The notes below the pieces were generated by a model. That model saw only the letters and a program-made list of their open reading frames with translations. It made no database searches and was not told the DNA's origin. From Azospirillum brasilense (GTDB lineage: Bacteria; Pseudomonadota; Alphaproteobacteria; Azospirillales; Azospirillaceae): DNA of 64,000 bases. The stretch covers positions 34,514 through 98,513 of the forward strand of contig NZ_QLKQ01000015.1 in NCBI RefSeq assembly GCF_003349955.1. Direction: 5' to 3'. Shown piece by piece: positions 1-9,128 of the stretch (position 1 is its first letter; each line of letters starts with the position of its first letter). The position numbers and the translations under genes were made by a program.

Positions 1-1
1 C

Positions 2-895
2 ATGGTGAAGTCGGAGGTCGCCGCCCGGCTGGTCGAGGTGCCGCTGCGCGAGGGGCAGGCCGTCCGGAGGGGCGAGGTGCTGGCCCGCTTCGACACGGTG
101 GAGCTTCAGGCCAAGCTGGACGAGAAGCTGAGCAATCTGGAAGGCGCCAAGGCGCAGCTCGTCCTGGCGGACAAGACGCGCGCCAAGAATCTGGCGCTGC
201 GGCAGAAGGACATCGTGTCCGAAACCAACATGGACCAGGCGCAGAGCACCTTCCGCTTCCAGCAGGCCACCGTCGCGGCGCTGGAGGCCCAGGTGGACCT
301 TGCCCGCAAGGCGCTGCGCGACGCGGTGGTGACAAGCCCGATCGACGGCGTGCTGGCCGAGCGGGCGGTCAACCCCGGCGAGACGCTGGCGGTCAACGCC
401 AAGATGTTCTCCGTCGTCGATCTCAGCCGCGTCGAGGTCGAGGCGGCGGTGCCCGCCGACGACGTGCCCCGGCTGAAGCCCGGCCAGACCGTGCGGCTGC
501 GCGTGGAGGGCTTCGGCGAGCGCGACTTCGTCGGCCGGATCGCCCGCATCAACCCGATGGCCCGCGCCGGCACCCGCGCCATCCCCGTCTACATCGTCCT
601 CGACAACGCCGACGGCTCGCTGCGCGGCGGCATGTTCGCCGCGGGCGACGCGGTGGTGGACGAGGTGGAGGGCGCCTTCGCCCTGCCCCCGGCCGCCGTC
701 CGCCACGACCAGGACGGCGACTTCGTGCTGGTCGTCTCCGGCGACCGGGTGGAGCGCCGCAAGGTCGAGGTGCTGGGCGCCTGGTCGCGCGGCGATCTCG
801 TGCAGGTGCGCGGGCTGGCCGACGGCGATCTGGCGGTGACCGCCCCCCTGCCCGGCCTGACCGCCGGGCGGGCCGTCAAGGTCATGGGGTCTTAA
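2..895 (+). CDS. RND efflux periplasmic adaptor (membrane fusion protein), 5' truncated by window edge
   Basis: Periplasmic adaptor that links an inner-membrane RND pump to an outer-membrane channel. The visible 297 residues open inside the first lipoyl half ('REGQAVRRGEVLARFD'), then show an alpha-helical hairpin (about residues 35-105), the second lipoyl half ('VTSPIDGVLAERAVNPGE'), a beta-barrel and a C-terminal membrane-proximal domain. The signal peptide or N-terminal anchor expected of this family is missing, so translation almost certainly begins upstream of the window; the ATG at position 2 is internal. The stop lies 16 bases before the next gene, a permease, so the two form one tripartite pump operon. 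The substrate cannot be told from sequence. The family assignment is secure. Confidence 0.92.
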   Translation: MVKSEVAARLVEVPLREGQAVRRGEVLARFDTVELQAKLDEKLSNLEGAKAQLVLADKTRAKNLALRQKDIVSETNMDQAQSTFRFQQATVAALEAQVDLARKALRDAVVTSPIDGVLAERAVNPGETLAVNAKMFSVVDLSRVEVEAAVPADDVPRLKPGQTVRLRVEGFGERDFVGRIARINPMARAGTRAIPVYIVLDNADGSLRGGMFAAGDAVVDEVEGAFALPPAAVRHDQDGDFVLVVSGDRVERRKVEVLGAWSRGDLVQVRGLADGDLAVTAPLPGLTAGRAVKVMGS

Positions 896-911
896 GGGAA
901 CGCGCCGCGCC

Positions 912-3900
912 ATGCCGATCACCCGCATCAGCGTCGACAACCCCGTCTTCGCCACCATGATGATGGTGGCGCTGATGGTGCTTGGCCTGTTCTCCTACAA
1001 CCGGCTGGGCGTCGACCAGTTTCCCGACGTGGATTTCCCGCTCGTCGTCATCTCCACCGAATACCCCGGCGCCAGCCCGGAATCGGTCGAGACCGACGTC
1101 ACCCGTCCCGTCGAGGACGCGGTCAACACCATCGCCGGCATCAAGACGCTGACCTCCCGCTCCTACGAGAGCCAGTCGGTGGTGATCGCCGAGTTCGACC
1201 TGAAGACCGCCTCCACCCAGGCGTTGCAGGACGTGCGCGAGAAGGTGTCGGCCCTGCGCCCCAAGTTCCGGGACGAGGTGAAGGACCCGCAGATCACCCG
1301 CTTCAACCCCGACGACCAGCCCATCCTGTCCCTGGCGGTGAAGTCGGACATCCGGTCTTTGCGCGACCTGACCACCATGGCCGACCAGATCGTGCTGAAG
1401 CGCCTGCAGAACGTGCGCGGCGTCGGGCGGGCGACCATCGCCGGCGGGGTCAAGCGGCAGGTCCAGGTGCGGCTGCGCCCCGAACGGCTGGAGGCGCTGG
1501 GCGTCGGCGTCGATCAGGTCCTGAAGGCGATCCGCGACGAGAACCAGGACATCCCCGCCGGCACCGTCTCGGGCAACGGGGCGGAGCGCGTCGTCCAGGT
1601 CGATGGCCGGGTCATCAATCCGCGCGAGCTTCTCGACATCATCGTCGCGCGCCGCGGCGGCGAGCCGGTGCGGCTGCGCCAGGTCGCCGAGGTGCTGGAC
1701 GGCCAGGAGGAGCAGGACTCCGTCGCCCTGTTCAACGGGCAGCCGGCGCTGGCCGTCGATGTGGTGAAGATCCAGGGTTCCAACACGGTGGAGGTGGCGC
1801 GCGGCCTCTACAAGGCGCTGGACGAGCTGCGCCGCGACGGCTCCCTGCCCTCCGACGTCGCGCTGGAGGTGGTGCGCGACACCTCGCGCGGGATCACCAA
1901 CTCGCTGACCAACGTCCAGCGCACGCTGGTCGAGGGCGGCGTGCTGACCATCGCCATCGTCATGGTCTTCCTGGGCTCCTGGCGCAGCACGGTGATCACG
2001 GCGCTGACGCTGCCGGTGGCGGTGATGGGCACCTTCGGCGTGCTGGCGGCCTTCGGCTTCACCCTGAACACGATGACGCTGATGGCGCTGTCGCTGGCCA
2101 TCGGCATCCTGATCGACGACGCCATCGTGGTGCGCGAGAACATCATGCGCCACCTGGGCAAGGGCCAGGGGCACCGGCAGGCGGCGCTGGACGGGACCAA
2201 GGAGATCGGTCTGGCGGTGCTGGCGACCACGCTGACCATCGTGGCGGTGTTCCTGCCCGTGGCCTTCATGGGCGGCATCATCGGGCGCTTCTTCCTGCAA
2301 TTCGGTATCACCGTGTCGGCGGCGGTGCTGATCTCGCTGTTCGTGTCCTTCACGCTGGACCCCATGCTGTCCAGCCTGTGGTACGACCCGGCGGCCCATG
2401 GGCGGCACGGGCGCGGCGTCTTCGGGCGCTTCGCGGCGGGCTTCCAGGCCGCTTTCGACGCGCTGGCGCGGGTCTATGGCCGGACGCTCCGCTGGGCGCT
2501 GCGCTGGCGCTGGCTCGTCCTGCTGATGGCGCTCGGGATCTTCGTCGGCAGCTTCTTCCTGGTGCCGCGCATCGGCGTGGAGTTCGTGCCCGCCGCCGAC
2601 CTCGGGGAGTCCATCGTCGATGTGGAGACGCCGGTCGGCTCGTCCCTCGACTACACGGCGGCCAAGCTGCGGCAGGTCGAGGCGGCGATCCGCGAGTTCC
2701 CGGAGGTCGCCTACACCTACTCCACGGTCAACACGGGGGCGTCGGTCGGCAAGAACCGGGGCAGCGTCTATGTCCGGCTGAAGCCGATCGACCAGCGCAC
2801 CCGCACACCCAACACGCTGGCCCCGCCGCTGCGCGACCGGCTGTCGGCGATCCCCGGCGTCCAGATCGGCATCGGCATTCCCGGCGTCGGCGGCGTGCAG
2901 AAGCAGATCCAGGTGTCCGTCCAGGGCCGCGACATCGCGGAGCTGGACCGCATCGGCAAGCAGGTCACCGCCGCCATGGCCGGCATCCGCGGCTTCGTCG
3001 ACGTGGACGTCAGCCTGAAGGCGGCCAAGCCGACCCTGTCGGTGCGGCTGGAGCGCGATCTGGCGAGCGATCTGGGCATCGGCACGGCGCAGGTGGCGAA
3101 CACGCTGCGTCCCCTCTTCGCCGGCGACAAGGTGTCGACCTGGAAGGCGCCGGACGGCGAGACCTACGACGTGCTGGTCCGTCTGCCGGAAAGCGACCGG
3201 GTGGGCCGCGCCGACCTCGACCGCATCTACCTGACCGGCTCCAACGACGCCGAGGGGGCGCCGCGCATGGTGCCGCTGTCGCAGGTCAGCCGGGTCGAGA
3301 CGACGCTCGGCGCGTCGCAGATCAACCGCCGCGACCTGTCGCGCGAGGTCAACGTCCAGGCCAACGTCCAGGGCCGTCCGGCCGGCGACGCCGGCAAGGA
3401 GCTTCAGGCGGCCATCGCGGAGATCAAGCTGCCGCCCGGCTACCGCATCGTCTTCGGCGGCTCGACCAAGGACATCGCCGAGACGACGGGCTACGCCACC
3501 CAGGCGCTGCTGCTGGCGGTGATCCTGATCTACCTGATTCTGGCCTCCCAGTTCGGCAGCTTCCTTCAGCCCATCGCCATCATGATGTCGCTGCCGCTGT
3601 CGCTGGTCGGGGTGTTCCTGGGGCTTCTGGTCGCCGGCTCCACTCTGAACATCTTCAGCGCCATCGGCTTCATCATGCTGATGGGTCTGGTGACCAAGAA
3701 CGCGATCCTGCTGGTCGACTTCGCCAACCAGGCCCGCGCCCGCGGGGTGGAGCTGCGCGACGCGGTGGTTGAGGCCGGCATCATCCGCCTGCGCCCCATC
3801 GTCATGACCACCATGGCGATGATCTTCGGCATGATCCCGCTGGCGCTCGGCATCGGCGAGGGCGCGCAGCAGCGCGCGCCCATGGCCCACGCGGTGATCA

Positions 3901-4058
3901 GCGGCCTCATCAGCTCCACCCTGCTCACCCTGCTGGTGGTTCCGGTGATCCTCACCTACCTCGACGCGCTGTCCCGGCGCTTCAAGCGCTGGTTCGCCCA
4001 CAAGGACCCGGACGCGGTGGCGCACGGCACGGCTGCACAGGGCACGGCCGCGGAGTAG
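912..4058 (+). CDS. RND-family (HAE1-like) efflux permease
   Basis: Proton-driven inner-membrane pump, 1048 residues, the usual size for AcrB/MexB-type transporters. The N-terminus 'MPITRISVDNPVFATMM' is the cytoplasmic start and first transmembrane helix. Two large periplasmic loops alternate with two bundles of helices. The proton-relay aspartate pair sits in 'AIGILIDDAIVVREN' (about residues 396-410), and the second repeat has the matching 'LMGLVTKNAILLVDFAN' segment. It follows the adaptor gene by 16 bases and probably shares its mRNA. No outer-membrane factor is adjacent, so a TolC-like partner must come from elsewhere or from upstream of the window. Whether it exports drugs or plant compounds is unknown. 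Confidence 0.95.
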   Translation: MPITRISVDNPVFATMMMVALMVLGLFSYNRLGVDQFPDVDFPLVVISTEYPGASPESVETDVTRPVEDAVNTIAGIKTLTSRSYESQSVVIAEFDLKTASTQALQDVREKVSALRPKFRDEVKDPQITRFNPDDQPILSLAVKSDIRSLRDLTTMADQIVLKRLQNVRGVGRATIAGGVKRQVQVRLRPERLEALGVGVDQVLKAIRDENQDIPAGTVSGNGAERVVQVDGRVINPRELLDIIVARRGGEPVRLRQVAEVLDGQEEQDSVALFNGQPALAVDVVKIQGSNTVEVARGLYKALDELRRDGSLPSDVALEVVRDTSRGITNSLTNVQRTLVEGGVLTIAIVMVFLGSWRSTVITALTLPVAVMGTFGVLAAFGFTLNTMTLMALSLAIGILIDDAIVVRENIMRHLGKGQGHRQAALDGTKEIGLAVLATTLTIVAVFLPVAFMGGIIGRFFLQFGITVSAAVLISLFVSFTLDPMLSSLWYDPAAHGRHGRGVFGRFAAGFQAAFDALARVYGRTLRWALRWRWLVLLMALGIFVGSFFLVPRIGVEFVPAADLGESIVDVETPVGSSLDYTAAKLRQVEAAIREFPEVAYTYSTVNTGASVGKNRGSVYVRLKPIDQRTRTPNTLAPPLRDRLSAIPGVQIGIGIPGVGGVQKQIQVSVQGRDIAELDRIGKQVTAAMAGIRGFVDVDVSLKAAKPTLSVRLERDLASDLGIGTAQVANTLRPLFAGDKVSTWKAPDGETYDVLVRLPESDRVGRADLDRIYLTGSNDAEGAPRMVPLSQVSRVETTLGASQINRRDLSREVNVQANVQGRPAGDAGKELQAAIAEIKLPPGYRIVFGGSTKDIAETTGYATQALLLAVILIYLILASQFGSFLQPIAIMMSLPLSLVGVFLGLLVAGSTLNIFSAIGFIMLMGLVTKNAILLVDFANQARARGVELRDAVVEAGIIRLRPIVMTTMAMIFGMIPLALGIGEGAQQRAPMAHAVISGLISSTLLTLLVVPVILTYLDALSRRFKRWFAHKDPDAVAHGTAAQGTAAE

Positions 4059-4062
4059 CTCT

Positions 4063-4812
4063 TCACCCCAGATGCTCCAGCATCAGGAACAGCCCGAGCG
4101 CCAGCAGGCCGAGGAAGAAGCAGCGCCGGAACGCCTCCGCCCGCACCCGCCGGCGGAGGCTCTGGCCGAGCGCCATCCCGGCCAGAGCCGGCAGCAGCGA
4201 GGCCAGTGATCCCCAGGCCAGCGTGCCCTCGAACAGCCCGTGTTGCGCCAGCCCGGCCGCCAGAGCCAGCGTGGACACCGTGAAGGACAGGCCGAGCGCC
4301 TGGATCAGCCGGTCGCGCTCCAGCTCCAGCGCCTGGAGGTAGGGCACGGCGGGGATGACGAAGACGCCGGTGGCCGCCGTCACCACGCCGGTCGCCACGC
4401 CGACCAGCGGCGACAGCCAGGATTCCGCCGCGGGCGGCACCCGCAGCGGCAGCTTCACCAGCCCGGCCAAGGCGTAGACCGCCAAGGCCCCGCCCAGAGC
4501 CGCCGCGGCCTGCCCCGACGAGGCGCCGGCCAGCAGCCCCGCCCCGGCCCAGGTGCCCAGCGTGATCCCCAGCATCATCGGCCAGAACCGCTCGATGGTG
4601 GCGCCCAGGCCGGGGCCGAAGGCCAACTGCCAGAGATTCGTCACCAGCGAAGGCACGATCAGGATCACCGCCGCCTCGGCGGGCGGCATGACGAGGCCGA
4701 GCAGACCCATGGCGACGGTCGGCAGGCCCAGGCCGATCATGCCCTTGACGAACCCGGCGAGCAGGAAGGTCAGGGCCATGGCGGCGATGATGAGGATGGG
4801 AAGGTCGGTCAT
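4063..4812 (-). CDS. TauE/SafE-family (DUF81) membrane exporter
   Basis: Integral membrane protein of 249 residues with about eight hydrophobic helices, typical of the TauE/SafE sulfite and organosulfonate exporter family. Family-like traits are the glycine- and proline-rich 'FVKGMIGLGLPTVAMGLL' near the N-terminus and a second repeat with 'VGVATGVVTAATGVFVIPAVPYLQ'. It converges with the RND permease (4 bases between stops) and is divergent from a LysR gene 100 bases away, a common regulator-target arrangement. The substrate (sulfite, sulfoacetate or another anion) cannot be assigned. The ATG at 4812 is the natural start because the first membrane helix follows at once. Confidence 0.85.
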   Translation of the reverse strand: MTDLPILIIAAMALTFLLAGFVKGMIGLGLPTVAMGLLGLVMPPAEAAVILIVPSLVTNLWQLAFGPGLGATIERFWPMMLGITLGTWAGAGLLAGASSGQAAAALGGALAVYALAGLVKLPLRVPPAAESWLSPLVGVATGVVTAATGVFVIPAVPYLQALELERDRLIQALGLSFTVSTLALAAGLAQHGLFEGTLAWGSLASLLPALAGMALGQSLRRRVRAEAFRRCFFLGLLALGLFLMLEHLG

Positions 4813-4864
4813 GCCACCACTTGAAGCCCGCCCACGGCTTCCGGCAATGTGGATGTCACACAGC

Positions 4865-4889
4865 CAGCCTTCGGCTCAAACGAAGGCTG
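4865..4889. promoter_or_regulatory. 9-bp inverted repeat between divergent tauE-like and lysR genes
   Basis: Perfect 9-base arms (cagccttcg / cgaaggctg) separated by 7 bases, 24-48 bases upstream of the LysR start and 53-77 bases upstream of the TauE-like start. The position fits an operator for the divergent LysR regulator, but no promoter elements are obvious and it could equally be a hairpin in the 5' leader. The symmetry is seen; the function is inferred. Confidence 0.3.
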
Positions 4890-4912
4890 AGCCTCCGCCG
4901 GAGACCCGCCCC

Positions 4913-5854
4913 ATGCGCTTCGACCTGACCGACCTGCGGCTGTTCCTGAACGTGGCGGAGGCGGAGAGCATCACCCACGGCGCGGAGCGCACGCACCTCG
5001 CCCTCGCCTCGGCGAGCGCGCGCATCCGCGGGATGGAGGAGACGCTCGGCGTGCCGCTGCTGGAGCGCGGGCGGCGCGGCGTCCGCCCGACCCCGGCGGG
5101 CGAGGCGCTGGTCCACCACGCCCGTCTCCTCCTCCAGCAGGTGGAGCGGATGCGCGGCGAGTTGGGCGATTACGCCAAGGGGCTGAAAGGGCATGTCCGG
5201 CTGCTGTCCAACACCGCCGCCCTGGCCGAATTCCTGCCCGAGGCCCTGGCGCCCTTCCTCGCCGCCCACCCCAACATCGACATCGACCTGGAGGAAAGGC
5301 CCAGCCATGAGATCGTGCGGGCGGTGGCGGAGGGTCTGGCCGACGCCGGGGTGGTGTCCGATCACGCCGACCTGTCGGGGCTGGAGGTGTTTCCCTTCCG
5401 CACCGACCGCATGGTGCTGGTCACGCCGCACGGCCATCCGCTGGCCAACCGCCGCAGCGTCGCCTTGCGCGAGATTCTGGAGGAGGATTTCGTCGGGCTG
5501 GCGGCGCGCAACGCCCTTCAGCAGCACATCAACGAGCACGCCATCCGCGCCGGCCGCCCGCTGAAGCTGCGCGTGCGGGTGCGTGGCTTCGACGGGATCT
5601 GCCGGATGGTCGAGCAGGGGGTGGGGCTCGGCATCGTTCCGGAAGCCTCGGCGAAGCGCTGCCGCCGCTTCACGAAAATCCGCGCGGTGCGCCTGACCGA
5701 CCCTTGGGCGGTCCGCTCGCTGGTCGTCTGCGTCCGCCGGCTGGACGCCCTGCCCAGCCACAGCCGCGAGCTGGTAAAGCGGCTGGCCGGCGCTGTCAAA
5801 AACCCTCTCCCCTCTGGGGAGAGGGTGGCCCGAAGGGCCTCTCGCGCTGGCTGA
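4913..5854 (+). CDS. LysR-family transcriptional regulator
   Basis: 313-residue LysR-type regulator. The winged helix-turn-helix is at the N-terminus ('FDLTDLRLFLNVAEAESITHG', then 'ASARIRGMEETLGVPLLERG', residues 2-65), followed by a two-lobe effector-binding domain. The start at 4913 was chosen because the family's N-terminal motif begins there and GGAG lies 9 bases upstream; the open frame continues upstream without family similarity. It is divergent from the TauE/SafE-like exporter and probably controls it. About the last 18 residues (from 'NPLPSGERVARR') are encoded by an intergenic hairpin repeat rather than by LysR sequence, so the ancestral stop was probably slightly earlier. The effector is unknown. 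Confidence 0.9.
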   Translation: MRFDLTDLRLFLNVAEAESITHGAERTHLALASASARIRGMEETLGVPLLERGRRGVRPTPAGEALVHHARLLLQQVERMRGELGDYAKGLKGHVRLLSNTAALAEFLPEALAPFLAAHPNIDIDLEERPSHEIVRAVAEGLADAGVVSDHADLSGLEVFPFRTDRMVLVTPHGHPLANRRSVALREILEEDFVGLAARNALQQHINEHAIRAGRPLKLRVRVRGFDGICRMVEQGVGLGIVPEASAKRCRRFTKIRAVRLTDPWAVRSLVVCVRRLDALPSHSRELVKRLAGAVKNPLPSGERVARRASRAG

Positions 5855-5985
5855 AAGCCAGCGCTGACGGCGGCAGGCGGATGCCTCTGGCATCCGCTGA
5901 GAGCCGGTGAGGGGGTTGCGCTTGTGCCGGACGATCCGCCACGCGCAACCCCCTCACCCTAACCCTCTCCCCGGAGGGGAGAGGG
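5802..5985. repeat. Composite palindromic intergenic repeat (REP/BIME-like)
   Basis: A cluster of perfect hairpins fills the gap between convergent lysR and RND genes. Arms of 11 bases (5802-5812 / 5816-5826, loop TCT) are followed by a 9-base hairpin around 5844-5864, a 9-base hairpin around 5877-5897, a 15-base inverted repeat (gtgagggggttgcgc at 5907-5921 against 5943-5957), and a 10-base hairpin at 5963-5972 / 5976-5985. The outer hairpins are related in sequence (ccctctcccc cores). This is the layout of a bacterial interspersed mosaic element. It also covers the 3' end of lysR and may act as a bidirectional transcription stop or mRNA stabiliser. Confidence 0.75.
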
Positions 5986-6005
5986 AAAACAACCATGTGG
6001 AGATA

Positions 6006-9000
6006 TCACTCCGCGCCCGGCACCGGCTGCGGCGCTTCCGTGGCGGCGCCGTGACGGCGCTTCCACAGACGGGAGACGGCGTTGCCGGCGTCCTCCATGT
6101 AAAGGAACAGCACCGGCGTGATGTAGAGCGTCAGAATCTGCGACACGCACAGGCCGCCGACCACCGCAAGGCCGAGCGGCTGGCGAAGCTCCGCGGCGGC
6201 GCCGTGGGCGACGGCGATGGGCAGGGTGCCCATGATCGCCGCCATGGTCGTCATCATGATCGGGCGGAAGCGCAGCAGGCAGGCCTGCTCGATCGCCTCG
6301 CGCGCGGTCATGCCCTGGTTGCGCTGCGCGTCGATGGCGAAGTCGATCATCATGATCGCGTTCTTCTTCACGATGCCGATCAGCATCAGGATGCCGATGA
6401 TCGCGATGACGCTCAGCTCCTGCCCGAACACCATCAGCGTCGCCAGCGCCCCGATGGCCGCGGACGGCAGGCCGGACAGGATGGTCAGCGGGTGGATGAA
6501 GCTCTCGTACAGCACGCCAAGCACGATGTAGATCACCAGCACCGCGGCGAGCAGAAGCAGCCCCTGGCTCTTCTGCGCGTCCTCGAACACCTGGGCGGTG
6601 CCGGCGAAGCCGGTGGTTATGCCCGGCGGCAGGGCCATCTCCATCTCCGCCTGCCGGACGGCGTTCACCGCCTCGCCCAGCGAATGGCCGGGCGCCACGT
6701 TGAAGGACAGGGTCACGGCGGGCAACTGGCCCTGGTGATTGACCGTCAGCGGACCGGCGGTGCGCTGCACGCTGGCGAAGGCGTCCAGCGGCACCAGCTT
6801 TCCGGAGCCGGAGCGCACATAGATTCGCGACAGCGCGTTGTCGTCCTGCTGGTACTTCGGCGCCAGCTCGATCAGCACCTGATAGTCGTTGGTCGGCGTG
6901 TAGATCGTCGAGACCTGCCGCTGGCCGAAGGCGCTGTAGAGGGTGGAGCGCACCTGATCGACGCCGATCCCCAGCGTCGCCGCCTTCTCGCGGTCCACAT
7001 GCACATAGGCCTGCGGGCTGTTGAGCTGAAGATCGCTGGTCACGTCCTGCAGGATCGGGATGTCGTGCATCGCACGCTCCAGCCTTGCGGACCAGGCGTA
7101 CAGCTCCTCCGTGTTCAGGCCCTGGATCGTGTACTGGAACTCGTTCTTGGAGGAACGGCCGCCGATGCGGAGATTCTGCACCGGCTGCATGTAGACCGCC
7201 ATGCCGGGGATGCCGGCGAGCTGGCGTCGGAGCTGCTGGATCACCTCGCCGGCCGGCGGGCGTTCGGCGCGCGGCTTCAGCACGACGAACATGCGGCCGG
7301 TGTTGACCGAATTGCCGCCGATGGCGACCGACGAGGTCATGTCCGCCACCGCCGGATGGGCCTGGATGATCCGCGCCACCTCCTGCTGCCGTTCGGCCAT
7401 CGCCGGGAAGGAGATGTCGGGCGCGGCCTCCGTCGAGACGGAGATCTGGCCGATGTCCTCGGTCGGGAAGAAGCCCTTGGGAATCGCCTGGAACAGCAGG
7501 GCGGAGCCGACCACCGTCGCGATCATGACCAGCCCCATCACCGGGCGGTGCCTCAGCGCCATCCGCAGGGTCACGGCGTAGCCGCGGTGCAGCGCGCTGA
7601 ATCCGCCCTCCAGGACGCGGCCGAACCAGCCCTCCTTGGCGCCATGCGGTTCGTGGGTCAGCATGCGGGCGCACATCATCGGCGTCAGCGTCAGCGCCAC
7701 GAAGGCCGAGGCGCTGATCGCCATGGTCACCACCAGCGCGAACTCGTGGAAGACGCGCCCGACCACCCCGCCCATCAGCAGGATCGGGATGAACACCGCC
7801 ACCAGCGACAGGGTGATGGAGATGATGGTGAAGCCGATCTCCCGCGAGCCCTTGAGGGCCGCCTCGAAGGGCTGCATCCCCTCTTCGACGTAGCGGACAA
7901 TGTTCTCCATCATCACGATGGCGTCGTCGACGACGAGGCCGACCGCCAGCGTCAGCGCCATCAGCGAGATGTTGTCGATGGAAAAGCCCATCAGATGCAT
8001 CCCGCCCGCCGTCGCAATCAGCGAGATCGGAACGGTCAGCGCCGGGATCATCGTCGCGGTCAGGCGGCGCAGGAACAGGAAAATGACCAGAACGACGAGC
8101 GCGATGGTCAGGCCCAGCGTGAACTGCACGTCCTCCACCGCCTCGCGGATCGAGGTGGAGCGGTCGTTCACCACCTCGACCTTCGCGCTGGGCGGAAGCT
8201 GAGCGCGGAAGCTGGGCAGCAGGTTGCGCACCCGGTCGACCACGTCCACCGTGTTGGCGTCGGGCTGGCGCTGCACCGCCATGACGATGGCGCGGGTGCC
8301 GTTGTGCCAGCTAGCCGTTCGGGCGTTCTCGACGCTGTCCAGCACGGTCGCCACGTCGCCCAGACGGACCGGGGCGCCGTTGCGGTAGGCGACGATCAGG
8401 CCGCGGAAGGCCTCGGCGTCGGGAAGCTGCGGGTTGGCGGCCAGCACGAGCTGCTGCTTGGCGCCGGACAGCGTGCCGACCGGGGTGTTGGCGTTGGCGG
8501 CGGCCAGCGACCGCTGAAGCTCGTCGATGCCGATTCCGCGCACGGCCAGCGCGTTGGGGTCCACCTGGACGCGCACGGCGTATTTCTGCGCGCCGTAGAT
8601 CTGCACCTGGGCGACGCCCGGCAGGGTGGCGACCTTGGGCTGGACCGCGGTCTCCGCGAAATCGTTGAGCGCCGACAGGGTCAGCGTCGGCGACGACAGG
8701 GCCAGCATCAGCACCGGCTGGTCGGCCGGGTTCACCTTGCGGTAGCTGGGGGCGGTGGTCATCTCCGCCGGCAGGCGGCGCTGGGTGCGGGCGATGGCCG
8801 CCTGCACGTCCTGGGCGGCGGCGTCGATGTCGCGCTCCAGGACGAACTGGATGGTGATCGAGGTGTTGCCGAGGCTCGACGTCGAGGTGATCGTGTCGAT
8901 GCCGGCGATGGTCGAGAACTCACGCTCCAGCGGGCTGGCGACCGAGGCCGCCATGGTTTCCGGGCTGGCGCCGGGCAGCGTGGCGGAGACGTTGATGACC

Positions 9001-9128
9001 GGGAAATCCACCCGCGGCAGCGCCGCGACGGGCAGTTGCCGGTAGGCCGCAAGGCCTCCCAGAACCAGCGCCGCCGTCAGCAGGATGGTCATCACCGGAC
9101 GGCGGATGCACAGCTCCGAGAGGGTCAT
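6006..9128 (-). CDS. RND-family multidrug efflux permease (MdtB/MdtC-like)
   Basis: 1040-residue RND pump. 'MTLSELCIRRPVMTILLTAALVLGGLAAYRQLPVAALP' contains the first transmembrane helix and is typical of the MdtBC/MuxBC branch. The proton-relay pair lies in 'LAVGLVVDDAIVMMENI' (about residues 395-411) and the second bundle carries 'IGIVKKNAIMMIDFAIDAQR'. Its start overlaps the stop of the adaptor gene by 4 bases (9125-9128), so the two are translationally coupled with the adaptor first. Only one permease is present, whereas Mdt/Mux pumps often have two. The 3' end runs into the composite repeat shared with lysR. Confidence 0.94.
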   Translation of the reverse strand: MTLSELCIRRPVMTILLTAALVLGGLAAYRQLPVAALPRVDFPVINVSATLPGASPETMAASVASPLEREFSTIAGIDTITSTSSLGNTSITIQFVLERDIDAAAQDVQAAIARTQRRLPAEMTTAPSYRKVNPADQPVLMLALSSPTLTLSALNDFAETAVQPKVATLPGVAQVQIYGAQKYAVRVQVDPNALAVRGIGIDELQRSLAAANANTPVGTLSGAKQQLVLAANPQLPDAEAFRGLIVAYRNGAPVRLGDVATVLDSVENARTASWHNGTRAIVMAVQRQPDANTVDVVDRVRNLLPSFRAQLPPSAKVEVVNDRSTSIREAVEDVQFTLGLTIALVVLVIFLFLRRLTATMIPALTVPISLIATAGGMHLMGFSIDNISLMALTLAVGLVVDDAIVMMENIVRYVEEGMQPFEAALKGSREIGFTIISITLSLVAVFIPILLMGGVVGRVFHEFALVVTMAISASAFVALTLTPMMCARMLTHEPHGAKEGWFGRVLEGGFSALHRGYAVTLRMALRHRPVMGLVMIATVVGSALLFQAIPKGFFPTEDIGQISVSTEAAPDISFPAMAERQQEVARIIQAHPAVADMTSSVAIGGNSVNTGRMFVVLKPRAERPPAGEVIQQLRRQLAGIPGMAVYMQPVQNLRIGGRSSKNEFQYTIQGLNTEELYAWSARLERAMHDIPILQDVTSDLQLNSPQAYVHVDREKAATLGIGVDQVRSTLYSAFGQRQVSTIYTPTNDYQVLIELAPKYQQDDNALSRIYVRSGSGKLVPLDAFASVQRTAGPLTVNHQGQLPAVTLSFNVAPGHSLGEAVNAVRQAEMEMALPPGITTGFAGTAQVFEDAQKSQGLLLLAAVLVIYIVLGVLYESFIHPLTILSGLPSAAIGALATLMVFGQELSVIAIIGILMLIGIVKKNAIMMIDFAIDAQRNQGMTAREAIEQACLLRFRPIMMTTMAAIMGTLPIAVAHGAAAELRQPLGLAVVGGLCVSQILTLYITPVLFLYMEDAGNAVSRLWKRRHGAATEAPQPVPGAE

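Noticed and set aside
882..4025. Very long open frame antisense to the RND permease
   Set aside because: It mirrors the sense codon bias: the product is rich in His, Gln, Arg, Asp and Gly with no domain, and the sense strand encodes a full RND pump. The same applies to long antisense frames opposite the second RND pump and glgP.
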